From an uncultured Bacteroidia bacterium (GTDB taxonomy: Bacteria > Bacteroidota > Bacteroidia > Bacteroidales > UBA932): 47,938 nt of DNA. The notes under the pieces are model-generated. The model had not been told where the DNA came from. It did not search any database and saw only the letters and a list, made by a program, of their open reading frames with translations. A program made the position numbers and the translations under genes. The stretch spans positions 1-47,938 of the forward strand of contig CADAND010000013.1 in NCBI GenBank assembly GCA_902789245.1, read 5' to 3'. Below, in pieces: positions 47,924 to 47,938 of the stretch; position 1 is the first letter of the stretch, and each line of letters starts with the position of its first letter.

Positions 47924-47938
47924 ACTGCATCCCGGCAG

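Overview
This window looks like a GC-rich chromosome segment from an uncultured-type member of the Bacteroidales (phylum Bacteroidota). The main signs are the Bacteroidota -7 promoter box TAnnTTTG (TATATTTG, TACCTTTG, TAATTTTG) upstream of many genes, and typical family members: a BACON/FISUMP-type lipoprotein, two DPP-IV-like S9 peptidases, a serine-palmitoyltransferase-like enzyme, the Bacteroidales THUMP-like methyltransferase, GlnS and type-B L31. No phage, plasmid, insertion sequence or CRISPR locus was seen. The organism call is an inference; genus cannot be read from the sequence.

Layout. 1-7.9 kb: glnS and yicC diverge; about 1 kb of repeats separates yicC from a lipoprotein gene; an ABC-F ATPase lies behind a ROK regulator on the minus strand. 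7.9-13.5 kb: a tightly overlapping plus-strand operon of a membrane HAMP-like protein, TrkH, a RecD-like helicase and an S9 peptidase. 13.7-20.1 kb: a secreted CE1-type esterase, a repeat-riddled methyltransferase, a phosphohexomutase, nth and ftsE. 20.2-32.1 kb: a long plus-strand run of TPR protein, outer-membrane barrel, gyrB, SPT-like enzyme, SDR, HDIG phosphohydrolase and trigger factor. 32.1-37.2 kb: a minus-strand peptide-utilisation operon (small membrane protein, S9 peptidase, secreted unknown, M20 dipeptidase) and rpmE. 37.3-47.9 kb: glmM and a NamZ-like gene, tRNA-Glu(CTC), a degenerate PriA with msrA, a flavodoxin, an acyl-CoA synthetase, two convergent APH-like kinases, a nitroreductase and an NAD(P)-binding protein.

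The unusual content is a rich population of small palindromic repeats. Three copies of a symmetric element of exactly 111 bp lie at gene ends, two of them between clearly convergent genes. A 51-bp tandem palindrome with a 17-residue reading occurs in intergenic DNA and in frame inside the methyltransferase gene. A roughly 100-120-bp element with terminal inverted repeats is inserted twice, in the same frame, in that same gene. A common intergenic repeat is also translated inside the PriA-like gene. The PriA-like protein has lost its Walker A lysine, its zinc cysteines and its C-terminal helicase motifs, and the trigger factor lacks its PPIase domain. At least four genes have a TAnnTTTG box only 4-6 nt before the start codon, which suggests leaderless transcripts.
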